Counted from the first letter of the stretch, positions 24,497 to 33,102 are shown. The stretch: DNA of 64,000 bases from Propioniciclava sp. MC1595 (GCF_017569205.1 NZ_CP071870.1:496001-560000); one strand, 5' to 3'. Notes: generated by a model not told the origin, from the letters alone. Made by a program: numbers and translations.

Positions 24497-25118
24497 GCGC
24501 GCCCGCGCCTCCTGGGAACGCGTCGCGCCCGACTACGACACCGCCACCGCCGGCCTCGAACGCCGCTTCCTCGCGCCCAGCCGGCCGTGGGTGTGCGGCC
24601 GTGCGTCGGGCGAGGTGCTCGAGGTCGCGATCGGCACGGGCGCCAACCTGCCGTACTACGCCGACGGCGTCCGGCTGACCGGCCTGGACGCCGACCCGAC
24701 GATGCTGGACGCCGCCCGCCGCAAGGTGCACGAGGGCGGGTACGACGTCACCCTGGTCGAGGGGGACGCGCTGGCCCTCCCGTTCGCCGACGCCTCCTTC
24801 GACGCGGTCGTGTGCACCTTCGCGCTGTGTGGGGTGCCCGACGAGCGGGCCGCCCTGCTCGAGATGGTGCGGGTGCTCCGCCCCGGCGGCGACCTGCTGC
24901 TGGCCGACCACGTCGCGGCGTCCAACCCCGTCGTGCTCGCGCTCGAGCACGCGGTGACCGCCGTCACCGCCCGCAGCCACGGCGAGTACTTCACCCGCCG
25001 CCCCCGGCTGGTCGTGGACGCCCTCGGCCTGCCCGTCGTCGCCAGCCGCCGGCGGACCTTCGGCGCCCTGGAGGAGGTCCACGCCCGGACCCCCGCCCGT
25101 GGCGCGGCCGCGGCCTGA
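24483..25118 (+). CDS. Class I SAM-dependent methyltransferase
   Basis: A 211-residue methyltransferase of the UbiE/Methyltransf_11 type. The SAM-binding motif I is EVLEVAIGTGANLPYY (residues 43-58), the acidic residue that contacts the ribose is in TGLDADPTML, motif post-II is FDAVVCTFALCGVPD and motif III is VLRPGGDLLLADH. The substrate is unknown. Two in-frame ATGs (24483, 24489) are both possible; the first is used. It overlaps the DUF4287 gene, and the nitronate monooxygenase gene follows 18 bp later. Confidence 0.87.
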   Translation: MGMAERARASWERVAPDYDTATAGLERRFLAPSRPWVCGRASGEVLEVAIGTGANLPYYADGVRLTGLDADPTMLDAARRKVHEGGYDVTLVEGDALALPFADASFDAVVCTFALCGVPDERAALLEMVRVLRPGGDLLLADHVAASNPVVLALEHAVTAVTARSHGEYFTRRPRLVVDALGLPVVASRRRTFGALEEVHARTPARGAAAA

Positions 25119-25136
25119 CTGCCACAATCGCGTCCC

Positions 25137-26093
25137 ATGGCCGAACCGCGCACGCTGCCGTCCCCGCTCGACCGACTCCGGCTGCCCGTCGTGGCCGCCC
25201 CGATGTTCCTCGTCTCCAACCCCGACCTCGTGGTCGCCTGCTGCAAGGCCGGCGTGGTGGGGTCGTTCCCCGCGCTCAACCTGCGCACCACCGAGGACCT
25301 CGACGGTTGGCTCTCCACCATCGAGGAGCGCCTCGAGCCCGACGACGCCCCGTACGCGGTGAACCTGATCGTGCACGGGTCCAACGCCCGGGTGCGCGAC
25401 GACCTGGCGATCCTGGGCAGGCACCGGGTCCCGATCGTGATCACCTCCCTCGGCGCGGTGACCGAGGTGGTCGAGGCCGTGCACTCCTGGGGCGGCATCG
25501 TGCTGCACGACGTCACCAACGAACGCCATGCGCGCAAGGCCGCCGCGGCCGGCGTCGACGGGCTGATCCTCGTCTCGGCCGGGGCCGGCGGCCACGCGGG
25601 CACCATCTCGCCGTTCGCCCTGATGGCCGAGGTGCGCGACTGGTTCGACGGGCTGATCCTGCTCGCGGGCGCGCTCTCGACCGGCGCCGACGTGCTGGCC
25701 GCCCGCGCGATGGGCGCCGACCTGGCCTACCTGGGTACCCGCTTCATCGCGACCGCCGAGGCGGGCGCCTCGGAGGGCTACAAGGACATGCTCGTCGAGG
25801 CCGGCTCGGGCGACATCGTGCACACCCCCTCGGTCAGCACCATCCCCGCCAACTTCCTGCGGGCGTCGCTGGAGGCGGCCGGCTACGACCTCTCGGCCGT
25901 CCCGGGTAGCGTCGACCTCGCCCACCTCACCGACCCGACCGAGGCGCACGCGAAGGCGTGGCGCGACGTCTGGTCCGCGGGACACGGGGTGGCCGCGATC
26001 ACCGACGTGCCGCCGGTCGCCGACCTCGTCGACCGGCTCGAGGCCGAGTACGACGCGGCCCTGGCCCGCCTGGTCGCGCCCGTGGCGGAGTGA
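25137..26093 (+). CDS. Nitronate monooxygenase family protein
   Basis: A 318-residue FMN TIM-barrel enzyme of the nitronate monooxygenase/2-nitropropane dioxygenase family. Seen: LPVVAAPMFLVSNPDLVVAC at the start, GIVLHDVTNERHARKAAAAG, the phosphate-loop motif SAGAGGHAGTISPFAL with the family His, and AMGADLAYLGTRFIATAEAG. It would oxidise alkyl nitronates such as propionate 3-nitronate or a related substrate. Length and motifs are complete. No ribosome-binding site is obvious before the ATG. Confidence 0.85.
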   Translation: MAEPRTLPSPLDRLRLPVVAAPMFLVSNPDLVVACCKAGVVGSFPALNLRTTEDLDGWLSTIEERLEPDDAPYAVNLIVHGSNARVRDDLAILGRHRVPIVITSLGAVTEVVEAVHSWGGIVLHDVTNERHARKAAAAGVDGLILVSAGAGGHAGTISPFALMAEVRDWFDGLILLAGALSTGADVLAARAMGADLAYLGTRFIATAEAGASEGYKDMLVEAGSGDIVHTPSVSTIPANFLRASLEAAGYDLSAVPGSVDLAHLTDPTEAHAKAWRDVWSAGHGVAAITDVPPVADLVDRLEAEYDAALARLVAPVAE

Positions 26094-26219
26094 TCCGGCC
26101 CTAGGTGGTTCCACCTTGACCGGACCCCACGCACACCGACGCTTGGTGCCCCGGGCCGACTGGTCGGACGCGCCTCCCCCTGGTCGCGAGGCATTGCCCC
26201 CCGTCGGACCCCACCGACA
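26094..26219. other. Segment without recognisable gene, at the break of the Fpg/Nei fragment
   Basis: No coding sequence or RNA is recognised in these 126 bp. GGTGGTTCCACC near 26104 is a short palindrome. The segment directly precedes the point at which homology to the Fpg/Nei protein starts, so it may hold the scar of the rearrangement that removed the first half of that gene. Confidence 0.4.
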
Positions 26220-26579
26220 GGATCGGTCGTGTCCGGCATCGGCAACGTGTACCGCGCCGAACTGCTCTGGCGCGCAGGGATCGACCCGCACACCCCCGGA
26301 TCGTCCATCGACGCCGAGACGCTGGCCGCCCTCTGGGACGACGCCGGCGACCTGCTGGCCGTCGGGCTCGGGGCCGGCTGGATAGTCGCGCACCCCGATC
26401 AGGTCGCCGAGGCGAAGCGCCTGCTCGCCCGCGGCGAAGACGTCCCCCGGTGGGCGAAGCGCTACGCGGTCTACCGGCGACGCGGCCTCCCCTGCCCGCG
26501 CTGCGGGACGCCCGTGGCGTCCGAACGGCTGGGGCTCCAGACGATGTACTGGTGCCCCGGCTGGCAGGAGTACCCGTAG
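26220..26579 (+). pseudogene. Fpg/Nei DNA glycosylase, C-terminal half only
   Basis: The frame reads GSVVSGIGNVYRAELLWRAG, which is the helix-two-turn-helix of formamidopyrimidine/endonuclease VIII-type glycosylases, and ends with the zinc finger PCPRCGTPVASERLGLQ to YWCPGW (the final Cys/Gly pattern is partly atypical). The catalytic N-terminal Pro and beta-sandwich domain, about 150 residues, are missing and nothing upstream encodes them. A GTG at 26229 could start a 116-residue fragment, but it would have no catalytic residue. It is best read as a remnant of a base-excision repair gene. Confidence 0.82.
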
Positions 26580-26614
26580 CCTGAACCGCCCGCCCCGTAG
26601 GGCATGATCGGACC

Positions 26615-26698
26615 ATGCAGAGCAGCCAGCACCACCCCAGCGAAGGCGTCCGCGCGCCGTTCGACGCCACGATGGCACGCGTGGGGAGGCTGCCATGA
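26615..26698 (+). CDS. Possible 27-residue ORF coupled to the FAD oxidoreductase
   Basis: MQSSQHHPSEGVRAPF to VGRLP, 27 residues, whose TGA overlaps the ATG of the downstream gene by 4 bp. CATGAT ends 6 nt upstream of its ATG, which would fit a leaderless start. It could be a short leader that couples translation, or the tail of a lost gene. No family is recognised. Confidence 0.28.
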   Translation: MQSSQHHPSEGVRAPFDATMARVGRLP

Positions 26699-27882
26699 CC
26701 GAGTTCACCGAGTGCGATGTCCTCGTCGTCGGCGCCGGACTGGCCGGCCTGGCCTGCGCGCAGCGCCTCGTGGACCGCGGCCGCGACGTGATCGTGCTGG
26801 AGTCCGCGGACCGCGTCGGCGGGCGGGTGACCAGCGACGACGTCGACGGCTTCATCGTCGACCGAGGCTTCCAGGTGCTCAATCCGGCGTACCCCAGCCT
26901 CGCCGAGGTCGTGCCGGTCGGACGCCTCGGGCTTCGGCCCTTCCCCCGCGCGATCGCCGTCCGCCGCACCGACGGCCTGTCCACGCTGAAGGACCCGACC
27001 CGCGATCCGTTCGCCCTGGCCGGTGACCTGAGCAGCGGCCTGGTCACGCTCGGCTCCGCCGGGTTGGGGGCATTCTTCGCCCGCGCCGCCGCGGTCGATG
27101 AGCCCTACCGTCGGGCGTTCGACGTCGCTCGCTTCACCGGTCCCCTTCGCGACGAGGTGGTCGAGCCCTTCCTCGCCGGCGTGATCTGCGAGGACCAGGG
27201 CGCCACCTCGTCCCGGTTCGTCTCGTGGCTCCTGCGCCTGTTCGCCCAGGGAACACCCGGCGTCCCCGCCCGCGGTATGAGGGCGCTGCCCGAACTGCTC
27301 GCCCGGGGCCTCGACGTGCGGCTGAACACGCCGGTGACCGAGGTCGCCAGCGGCACGGTGCGGACGGACGGCGGAGCCTTCGCCGCCCGCAGCGTGGTGC
27401 TCGCGGCCGGCCCCGGGTGTGCGCACCTCGCGCCCAGCGCGTCGGTCGAGTGGCACGGCACGCGGACATTCTGGTTCGCGTGCGACGCAGCTCCGGCGTC
27501 CGATGCCCGCATCCACGTGGACGGACGCCGCACCGGTCCGGTCACCACCACCTGCGTCACCTCGCTCGCCGCGCCCTCCTACGCCCCGGACGGGCGTCAC
27601 CTCGTTCCCGCGCTCACGCTCACCGAGCGGGGCGTGGCCTCCGAGCAGGACGTCCGCAGCCACCTGGCCGAGATCTACGGGGTGCCGACCGACGGCTGGG
27701 AGGTGGTCGCCGTGCACGACCTCCCGCACACCGTTCCCGCGGTCCGCCCGCCCTACGACACGGGCCGCCGCGTGGAACGCCGCGACGACCGGACCCTCAT
27801 CTGTGGCGACCTGATGGGGAACGCGTCCACCGAGGGAGCGCTGGCGTCCGGCCTGGCGTCCGCCGACGCGATCCTCGCCTGA
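26695..27882 (+). CDS. FAD-dependent oxidoreductase (amine oxidase/phytoene desaturase-like)
   Basis: A 395-residue flavoprotein with an N-terminal Rossmann motif, VVGAGLAGLACAQRLVDRG (GxGxxG, residues 12-17), then the second motif RVGGRVTSDDVDGFIVDRGF. The C-terminus has the FAD-contact block LICGDLMGNASTEGALASG. The overall layout is that of protoporphyrinogen-oxidase/phytoene-desaturase relatives common in actinobacteria, with unknown substrate. GGGGAGG lies 6 nt before the ATG. The 27-codon ORF overlaps its start. A large inverted repeat follows. Confidence 0.85.
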   Translation: MTEFTECDVLVVGAGLAGLACAQRLVDRGRDVIVLESADRVGGRVTSDDVDGFIVDRGFQVLNPAYPSLAEVVPVGRLGLRPFPRAIAVRRTDGLSTLKDPTRDPFALAGDLSSGLVTLGSAGLGAFFARAAAVDEPYRRAFDVARFTGPLRDEVVEPFLAGVICEDQGATSSRFVSWLLRLFAQGTPGVPARGMRALPELLARGLDVRLNTPVTEVASGTVRTDGGAFAARSVVLAAGPGCAHLAPSASVEWHGTRTFWFACDAAPASDARIHVDGRRTGPVTTTCVTSLAAPSYAPDGRHLVPALTLTERGVASEQDVRSHLAEIYGVPTDGWEVVAVHDLPHTVPAVRPPYDTGRRVERRDDRTLICGDLMGNASTEGALASGLASADAILA

Positions 27883-27938
27883 GGCGCCGAGTCTGCGGCG
27901 GCTACGGCAGGGCCCGTTCCGAGGCGGTTTGGGCCCCA

Positions 27939-28011
27939 CCCGGTGTGCACTTCGAGCTCACGGAACTATCGCCACAGCGATGGGATCGCCGCCTCGAAGT
28001 GCACACCCGGG
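27939..28011. repeat. Long inverted repeat between convergent genes
   Basis: CCCGGTGTGCACTTCGAG (27939-27956) is the near-perfect complement of CTCGAAGTGCACACCCGGG (27993-28011), with one bulged G. The 36-nt loop carries a smaller stem, ATCGC with GCGAT. It can act as a bidirectional terminator for the FAD oxidoreductase and FMN reductase genes; its size and nested structure also resemble multicopy palindromic elements. Confidence 0.7.
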
Positions 28012-28038
28012 GGGTCGGGCGTGGATACCGACCGAAAG

Positions 28039-28641
28039 TCAGCCGTTCAGCAGCGTGCTGAAGTCGGGGACGTTGGCGAACTCGTCAGCGTAGTCGGCGG
28101 CCGGGTTCTTCGCGATGAGCTCGGCGAACTGCGTGCCGGCGCGCCGGACGCGACGCATGAGGCCGGACTCGGTCGAACCCCAGTCCTCGGTCGTGGCGAA
28201 CACGCCGGTCGGCGCGACGGCGGCCTTGAGGTAGAAGAACATCGGCAGCATGGTCTGGTCGATCGCCAGGCTGTGCCGGGCCGTGCCGCCGGTGGCGGCC
28301 ATGAGCACCGGACGCCCCTTGAGCACGCCCTCGTCCAGCAGGTCGAAGAACAGCTTGAACAGGCCGTTCACGCCCGCGTTCAGCACGGGGCTGACCGCGA
28401 TGACGCCGGACGCCGTGCCGACCAGGTCGAACGCCGCCTGCAGCGTCTTGGTCGGGACGTGCGAGGAGTAGTAGGTGGCCAGGTCGACGGCGAGGTCGCG
28501 CAGCTCGAGGACCTTGACCTCGGTCGCCGGGGTGCCGCCGGCGGTCATGGCCTTGACGGTGGCCTCGGCGAGGCGGTCGCCGAGCATGCGGGAGCTGGAC
28601 GGCGTCCCCATGCCGGCGCTGATGACGAGGAGGTGGGACAT
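28039..28641 (-). CDS. NADPH-dependent FMN reductase, CE1759-like, partner of the LLM enzyme
   Basis: A 200-residue flavodoxin-fold reductase. Seen: LLVISAGMGTPSSSRMLGDR with the flavin phosphate loop, GVIAVSPVLNAGVNGLFKLFFD and VLMAATGGTARHSLAID. This is the CE1759-type family that is nearly always encoded beside a CE1758-type luciferase-like monooxygenase, to which it would supply reduced flavin. The partner lies 1 bp upstream on the same strand, but has lost its 5' end. GAAGGGAG within the end of the partner gene acts as ribosome-binding site. This gene itself is complete. Confidence 0.88.
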   Translation of the reverse strand: MSHLLVISAGMGTPSSSRMLGDRLAEATVKAMTAGGTPATEVKVLELRDLAVDLATYYSSHVPTKTLQAAFDLVGTASGVIAVSPVLNAGVNGLFKLFFDLLDEGVLKGRPVLMAATGGTARHSLAIDQTMLPMFFYLKAAVAPTGVFATTEDWGSTESGLMRRVRRAGTQFAELIAKNPAADYADEFANVPDFSTLLNG

Positions 28642-28642
28642 G

Positions 28643-29686
28643 TCAGTTGGCTCCCTTCAGGGCGGCCTCGTAGGGCGACTGGCCCGTGACGTCGTCGACG
28701 CCCACGGTGCGGTGCTCGGTCAGCGTGCCGGCGACGCGGGCCTTCTCGACCAGCGACGCGTGGGTCGGCGCCTCCGGGATGTGCGCGGGGCGGCCCTCGG
28801 CGTAGCCCTTGCGCATCTCGGGCAGGATCTCGCCGAGCAGGTCGAGCTGCTCGAGGACGGTCTTGAGCGGCAGCCCGGCGTGGTCGATGAGGAAGCCCTG
28901 GCGCTGGTAGTGGCCGACGTGCTCGACCATGCCGAGGTAACGCTCCAGCACCTGCTGCGGCGAGCCCACGGTCAGCGGGGTCACCTCGGTGAAGTCCTCC
29001 ATCGACGGGCCGTGGCCGTAGACCGGGGCGACGTCGAAGTAGGGGCGGAACTCGTTCACGGCGTCCTGGCTGTTCTTGCGCATGAAGAACTGGCCACCGA
29101 GGCCGACGATCGCCTGGTCCGCCTGGCCGTGGCCGTAGTGCTCGTAGCGGCGGCGGTACAGGTTGACCATCTGGGCGGTGTGCTCGATGTTCCAGAAGAT
29201 GTTGTTGTGGAAGAAGCCGTCGCCGTAGTAGGCGGCCTGCTCGGCGATCTCGGGGGTGCGGATCGAGCCGTGCCACACGAACGGCGCGACGCCGTCGAGC
29301 GGGCGCGGGGTCGAGGTGAAGCCCTGCAGCGGCGTGCGGTGCTTGCCCTGCCAGTCGACGACGTCCTCGGTCCACAGCCGACGCAGCAGCGCGTAGTTCT
29401 CGACGGCCAGCGCGACACCGGCGCGGATGTCCTTGCCGAACCAGGGGTAGACCGGGCCGGTGTTGCCGCGGCCGAGCATGATGTCGACGCGACCGTCGGC
29501 GAGGTGCTGGAGCATCGCGAAGTCCTCGGCGATCTTGACCGGGTCGTTGGTCGTGATCAGCGTGGTCGCGGTCGACAGCAGGATCTTGTCGGTCTGCGCG
29601 GCGATGTAGCCCAGCGTCGTCGTGGGCGAGCTGCTGAAGAACGGCTCGTTGTGGTGCTCACCGATGGCGTAGAAGTCGAGACCCAC
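28643..29686 (-). pseudogene. LLM-class flavin-dependent oxidoreductase, CE1758-like, 5' end lost at an IS
   Basis: 347 codons remain. They begin at GLDFYAIGEHHNEPF, which in full-length relatives lies about 40 residues into the protein, and continue with TTTLGYIAAQTDKILLSTA, LADGRVDIMLGRGNTGPVY and a complete C-terminus. The insertion sequence starts directly before this point, with an in-frame TAG two bases away. The missing N-terminus and promoter are not found on the far side of the element, where thymidine phosphorylase ends. The first beta-strand of the barrel is lost, so activity is doubtful. The coupled reductase gene downstream may have lost its promoter too. Confidence 0.85.
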
Positions 29687-29689
29687 CTA

Positions 29690-30436
29690 GGGCGTGTCGC
29701 GTAACTGATTTGGGTGGTGGGGGTCAGGGTTGTCTTTGTGACCAGGAGTCCTCAGTTCAGTGACGAGATGTGGGCGCGGATTGAGCCGTTGATGCCGCGT
29801 GGGGGCGCGAAGGGCGGCCGTCCGTGGAATGACCACCGGCGGACGGTGGAGGGCATCTGTTGGCGGTTGCGGACGGCACGATCGTGCGGGCCCACAAGCA
29901 CGCTGCCGGCGCCCGAAAAGGGGGATCCACCGAACTACAAGAATCCTCGGGCCGAACCAGCTGATCACGCCTTGGGGCACTCCCGTGGCGGGTGGACGAC
30001 GAAGTCCCACGCCCTGGTCGACGCCTCCGGTCACCTGTGCTCGCTGGTGGTCACCCCGGGTCAGGCCGGTGAGAACCCCCGCCTGTTGGATGTGATCGAT
30101 CTTGCCCCTCACCGGGTTGTCCGGGTGGTCGCGGACAAGGCCTACTCCCATCCCTCGACCCGAACCGAGCTCCGGCGGCGAAGGATCAAGGTGACCATCC
30201 CCGAACGCTCCGACCAGATCGCCCGTCGCAAGGCCAAGGGCAGCCGCGGCGGTCGCCCACCTGCCTTCGATCCCACCATCTACAAGGGCAGGAACGTGGT
30301 GGAACGCTTCTTCAACCGGATCAAGGAGTTCCGCGCCATCGCCACCCGCTACGACAAACTCGCTCGCAACTACCGCGCCGGCCTCGTCCTGGCCAGCACC
30401 ATCATCTGCCTACGAGACCAGTTACGCGACACGCCC
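29690..30436. mobile_element. IS5-family insertion sequence (IS427-like), internally deleted
   Basis: About 747 bp bounded by 17-bp perfect terminal inverted repeats, GGGCGTGTCGCGTAACT (29690-29706) and AGTTACGCGACACGCCC (30420-30436). CTAG lies at both outer borders (29687-29690 and 30436-30439), giving a TA or CTAG target duplication, as in IS5-family groups with CTAG targets. The single transposase gene inside is disrupted, so it is not autonomous. Its left end cuts the LLM oxidoreductase gene; its right end meets the stop of thymidine phosphorylase. Confidence 0.92.
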
Positions 30437-30439
30437 TAG
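29738..30439 (+). pseudogene. DDE transposase of the IS5-family element, internally deleted
   Basis: The N-terminal part VTRSPQFSDEMWARIEPLMP to DHRRTVEGICWRLRT and the C-terminal part DHALGHSRGGWTTKSHALVD to VVERFFNRIKEFRAIATRYD match IS5-type transposases. Between them DGTIVRAHKHAAGARKGGST is present but in another frame (about 29873-29963) and ends at a TGA, the normal orfA/orfB frameshift point. About 120 bp before it are missing, so the frame is broken relative to the first DDE Asp. Second Asp (VVADKAYSH) and Glu (NVVERFF) remain. The TAG stop lies in the target duplication. Confidence 0.85.
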
Positions 30440-31725
30440 GCGATCCGGTCGATCACGATCGGACGCCGCGGGCTCGGCGCGGTGCCCTCCGGGGCCCAGG
30501 TGATCCCGCCCTCGAGCGCCTCGTGGGCGCGCTCGAACTTGGCGGGCTCGGAGGTGTGCAGCGTCAGGACCGGCTGGCCGGCCTTCACGGCGTCCCCGGG
30601 CTTGGCGTGCAGCTCGATGCCAGCGGCGAAGTCGACCGGGTCCTCCTTGCGGGCGCGGCCCGCACCGAGGCGCCAGGCGGCGACGGCGATGCCCATGGCG
30701 TCCATCGACTCCATGACGCCGTCGCGCTCGGCGGTGACGACCTCGGTGTGCTCGGCGACCGGCAGCGGGGCGTCGGGGTCGCCCCCCTGGGCGGCGACCA
30801 TGCGGCGCCAGACGTCCATCGCGCGGCCGTCGGCCAGGGCGGCCTCGACGTCGGCGTCCGGCTGCCCGGCGGCGGCGAGCATCTCGCGGGCCAGCGCGAC
30901 GGTGAGCTCGATGATGTCGGCGGGGCCGCCGCCGGCGAGCACCTCGACCGACTCGCGCACCTCGAGGGCGTTGCCGACCGTCAGCCCCAAGGGCGTCGAC
31001 ATGTCGGTGAGCAGGGCGACCGTGGTGAGCCCCGCGTCGGTGCCGAGGTCGACCATCGTGCGGGCCAGCTCGCGGGCCTGGGCCTCGTCGCGCATGAACG
31101 CGCCGGCGCCGGTCTTCACGTCGAGCACGAGCGCCCCGGTGCCCTCGGCGATCTTCTTGCTCATGATCGAGCTCGCGATCAGGGGGATCGCCTCGACCGT
31201 CGCCGTCGTGTCGCGCAGCGCGTAGAGCTTCTTGTCGGCCGGCGCCAGGCCCGAGCCCGCCGCGCAGATCACGCCGCCGACGTCGCGCAGGATCGTCATC
31301 ATCTCGTCGTTGGACAGCGACGCCCGCCAGCCGGGGATCGACTCCATCTTGTCGAGCGTCCCGCCCGTGTGGCCCAGTCCGCGGCCCGACAACTGCGGCA
31401 CGCGTACCCCGAACGCGGCGACCAGCGGCACCAGCGGCAGGGTGATCTTGTCACCGACCCCGCCCGTGGAGTGCTTGTCGGCGGTGGCGCCGAGCACGCT
31501 GAAGTCGAGGCGCTCGCCGGAGTTGATCATCGCGTCGGTCCAGCGTACGATCTCGCCGCGCTGCATCCCGTTGAGGAAGATCGCCATCGCCAAGGCCGAC
31601 ATCTGCTCGTCGGCGACGACCCCGCGGGTGTAGGCGTCCACCACCCAGTCGATCTGCTCGTCGGACAGCACGCCGCCGTCCCGCTTGGTCCGGATGACAT
31701 CAACCGCATCGAAGCGCTCAACCAT
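30436..31725 (-). CDS. deoA: Thymidine phosphorylase
   Basis: A 429-residue pyrimidine-nucleoside phosphorylase that splits thymidine or uridine to base and (deoxy)ribose 1-phosphate in salvage. Seen: DKHSTGGVGDKITLPLVPL (phosphate-binding loop), GRGLGHTGGTLDKMESIPG (family signature), and the C-terminal barrel-sandwich domain with LHAKPGDAVKAGQPVLTLHTS. The start follows TAGGCT by 7 nt without a ribosome-binding site. Its TAG stop shares bases with the right end of the insertion sequence; the last residues could therefore differ slightly from the ancestral protein. A pirin gene is divergent. Confidence 0.92.
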   Translation of the reverse strand: MVERFDAVDVIRTKRDGGVLSDEQIDWVVDAYTRGVVADEQMSALAMAIFLNGMQRGEIVRWTDAMINSGERLDFSVLGATADKHSTGGVGDKITLPLVPLVAAFGVRVPQLSGRGLGHTGGTLDKMESIPGWRASLSNDEMMTILRDVGGVICAAGSGLAPADKKLYALRDTTATVEAIPLIASSIMSKKIAEGTGALVLDVKTGAGAFMRDEAQARELARTMVDLGTDAGLTTVALLTDMSTPLGLTVGNALEVRESVEVLAGGGPADIIELTVALAREMLAAAGQPDADVEAALADGRAMDVWRRMVAAQGGDPDAPLPVAEHTEVVTAERDGVMESMDAMGIAVAAWRLGAGRARKEDPVDFAAGIELHAKPGDAVKAGQPVLTLHTSEPAKFERAHEALEGGITWAPEGTAPSPRRPIVIDRIA

Positions 31726-31732
31726 GCGGGCC

Positions 31733-31765
31733 AGCCTAGGGGGCGGCGGCGTTGCGGCCTAGGCT
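31733..31765. promoter_or_regulatory. Divergent -10 elements of thymidine phosphorylase and pirin genes
   Basis: On the minus strand TAGGCT (31733-31738) lies 7 nt from the deoA ATG. On the plus strand TAGGCT (31760-31765) lies 23 nt before the pirin ATG, which has its own GAGGAGGGG. Confidence 0.5.
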
Positions 31766-31788
31766 GAGCGGACGAGCGAGGAGGGGCC

Positions 31789-32775
31789 ATGAGCAACACC
31801 GAGACCGCCCCGGACGTCCGCGTCTGCGAGCACGGCGACCGGCAGCCGCCCACGCAGGTCGACACCTACCCGCCCAAGGACGTGCCCCTCGGCGGCGAGG
31901 ACGCCCTCCGCGTGCGCCGCACCCTTCCGAACATGAGCCGGTCGTTCGTCGGCGCGTGGTGCTTCATCGACCACTACGGCCCCGAGGAGGGGGCGTGCAT
32001 GGACGTGCCCCCGCACCCGCACACATCGCTGCAGACGGTGTCGTGGCTGTTCAGCGGCGAGATCGAGCACCGCGACTCCGGCGGCGTGCACGCGATGGTG
32101 CGCCCGGGCGAGGTCAACCTGATGACGTCCGGCTACGGCATCGCCCACTCCGAGGTCTCGACCCACAGCCGGGCCGCGCTGCACGGCGTCCAGCTCTGGG
32201 TCGTGCTGCCCGAGGAGTCGGCCGACCTCACGCGCGAGTTCCAGCACTTCGTGCCCGACGTGGACGCCCCGGCCCCCGGAGTCCGCGCGCGCACCTTCAT
32301 CGGACGCCTCGGCGACCAGCCGTCGCCCATCCACACCGAGACGCCCCTGCTCGGCTCGGAGATCGTCCTCGAGCCCGGCGCCACGTGGGAGACCGCCGTC
32401 GACCCCGGCTTCGAGCACGGCATCCTGATCGACACCGGGTATGTCGACTTCGACGGGGTCCGGCTCGACAACGCGGTGCTCGGCGTCCGCGACGCGGGCC
32501 TCGACCACCTGCGCCTGCACAACCCGACGGACGCCCCCGCGCGCCTCATGTTGTTGGGCGGGGAGCCGTTCGACGAGGGCATCGTCATGTGGTGGAACTT
32601 CATCGGCCGCAGCCACGACGACATCCTGCGCCTGCGCACGGAGTGGAACGACGCCCCCGAGGACCGCTTCGGCCGCGTCGCCGGCTACCGGGGCCCGACC
32701 GACCGGCTCAAGGCCCCGACGCTGCCGGCCGACCTACGGCTCAAGCGGCGGTTCCGGCGGGGCCGCGAAAACTGA
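31789..32775 (+). CDS. Pirin family protein
   Basis: A 328-residue pirin, a bicupin iron protein. The N-terminal cupin has the metal motif PPHPHTSLQTVSWLFSGEIE (two His, later Glu) and HSEVS; the second cupin covers residues 180-290 without full metal ligands. Bacterial pirins can act as quercetinases or modulate metabolic enzymes; the role here is open. GAGGAGGGG precedes the ATG. A second pirin-like gene lies at 52424. Confidence 0.85.
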   Translation: MSNTETAPDVRVCEHGDRQPPTQVDTYPPKDVPLGGEDALRVRRTLPNMSRSFVGAWCFIDHYGPEEGACMDVPPHPHTSLQTVSWLFSGEIEHRDSGGVHAMVRPGEVNLMTSGYGIAHSEVSTHSRAALHGVQLWVVLPEESADLTREFQHFVPDVDAPAPGVRARTFIGRLGDQPSPIHTETPLLGSEIVLEPGATWETAVDPGFEHGILIDTGYVDFDGVRLDNAVLGVRDAGLDHLRLHNPTDAPARLMLLGGEPFDEGIVMWWNFIGRSHDDILRLRTEWNDAPEDRFGRVAGYRGPTDRLKAPTLPADLRLKRRFRRGREN

Positions 32776-33057
32776 GCGCTCGCAGGGTGGGCAGGGGTTG
32801 TAACGACCTCATACCAAGTGTCCAGGGCATTCCGCGCGCCCGGCGGAGACCCCCGCCCCATCGACCGTTGTCACAGCGACTTCTGGTCCCGGTGGAGCGA
32901 CGAAGGTGGCACTTTCGTCTGGTCCTTTCGGAGGGGAGGAGCCGTCCACGGGGCTGCCCAGCCCCGTTCGGGGACCCCTGCGACGGTGGGAAGATGGGTC
33001 CGTCGCAACACCCCCGGCGACCGTGACCCTCCACCCCCAGGAGCGACACAACAGCAT
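32776..33057. other. Non-coding stretch with several hairpins
   Basis: No convincing gene is seen in these 282 bp. GACGAAGGT and ACTTTCGTC (32899-32919) form a 9-position stem with a 3-nt loop, and ACGGGGCT/AGCCCCGT near 32949-32968 form another. The density of stable stems is higher than in other gaps, so a small RNA or a degraded palindromic repeat is possible. A strong terminator follows at 33058. Confidence 0.45.
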
Positions 33058-33086
33058 CGTGCGGCCCGCCCCAGGCGGGCCGCACG
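33058..33086. terminator. Perfect hairpin downstream of the DNA ligase gene
   Basis: CGTGCGGCCCGCC (33058-33070) pairs perfectly with GGCGGGCCGCACG (33074-33086) across a 3-nt loop, 17 bp past the ligase stop on the minus strand. It could also end transcripts from the pirin side. Confidence 0.85.
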
Positions 33087-33102
33087 AGCCTTGTCCGGGC
33101 CG

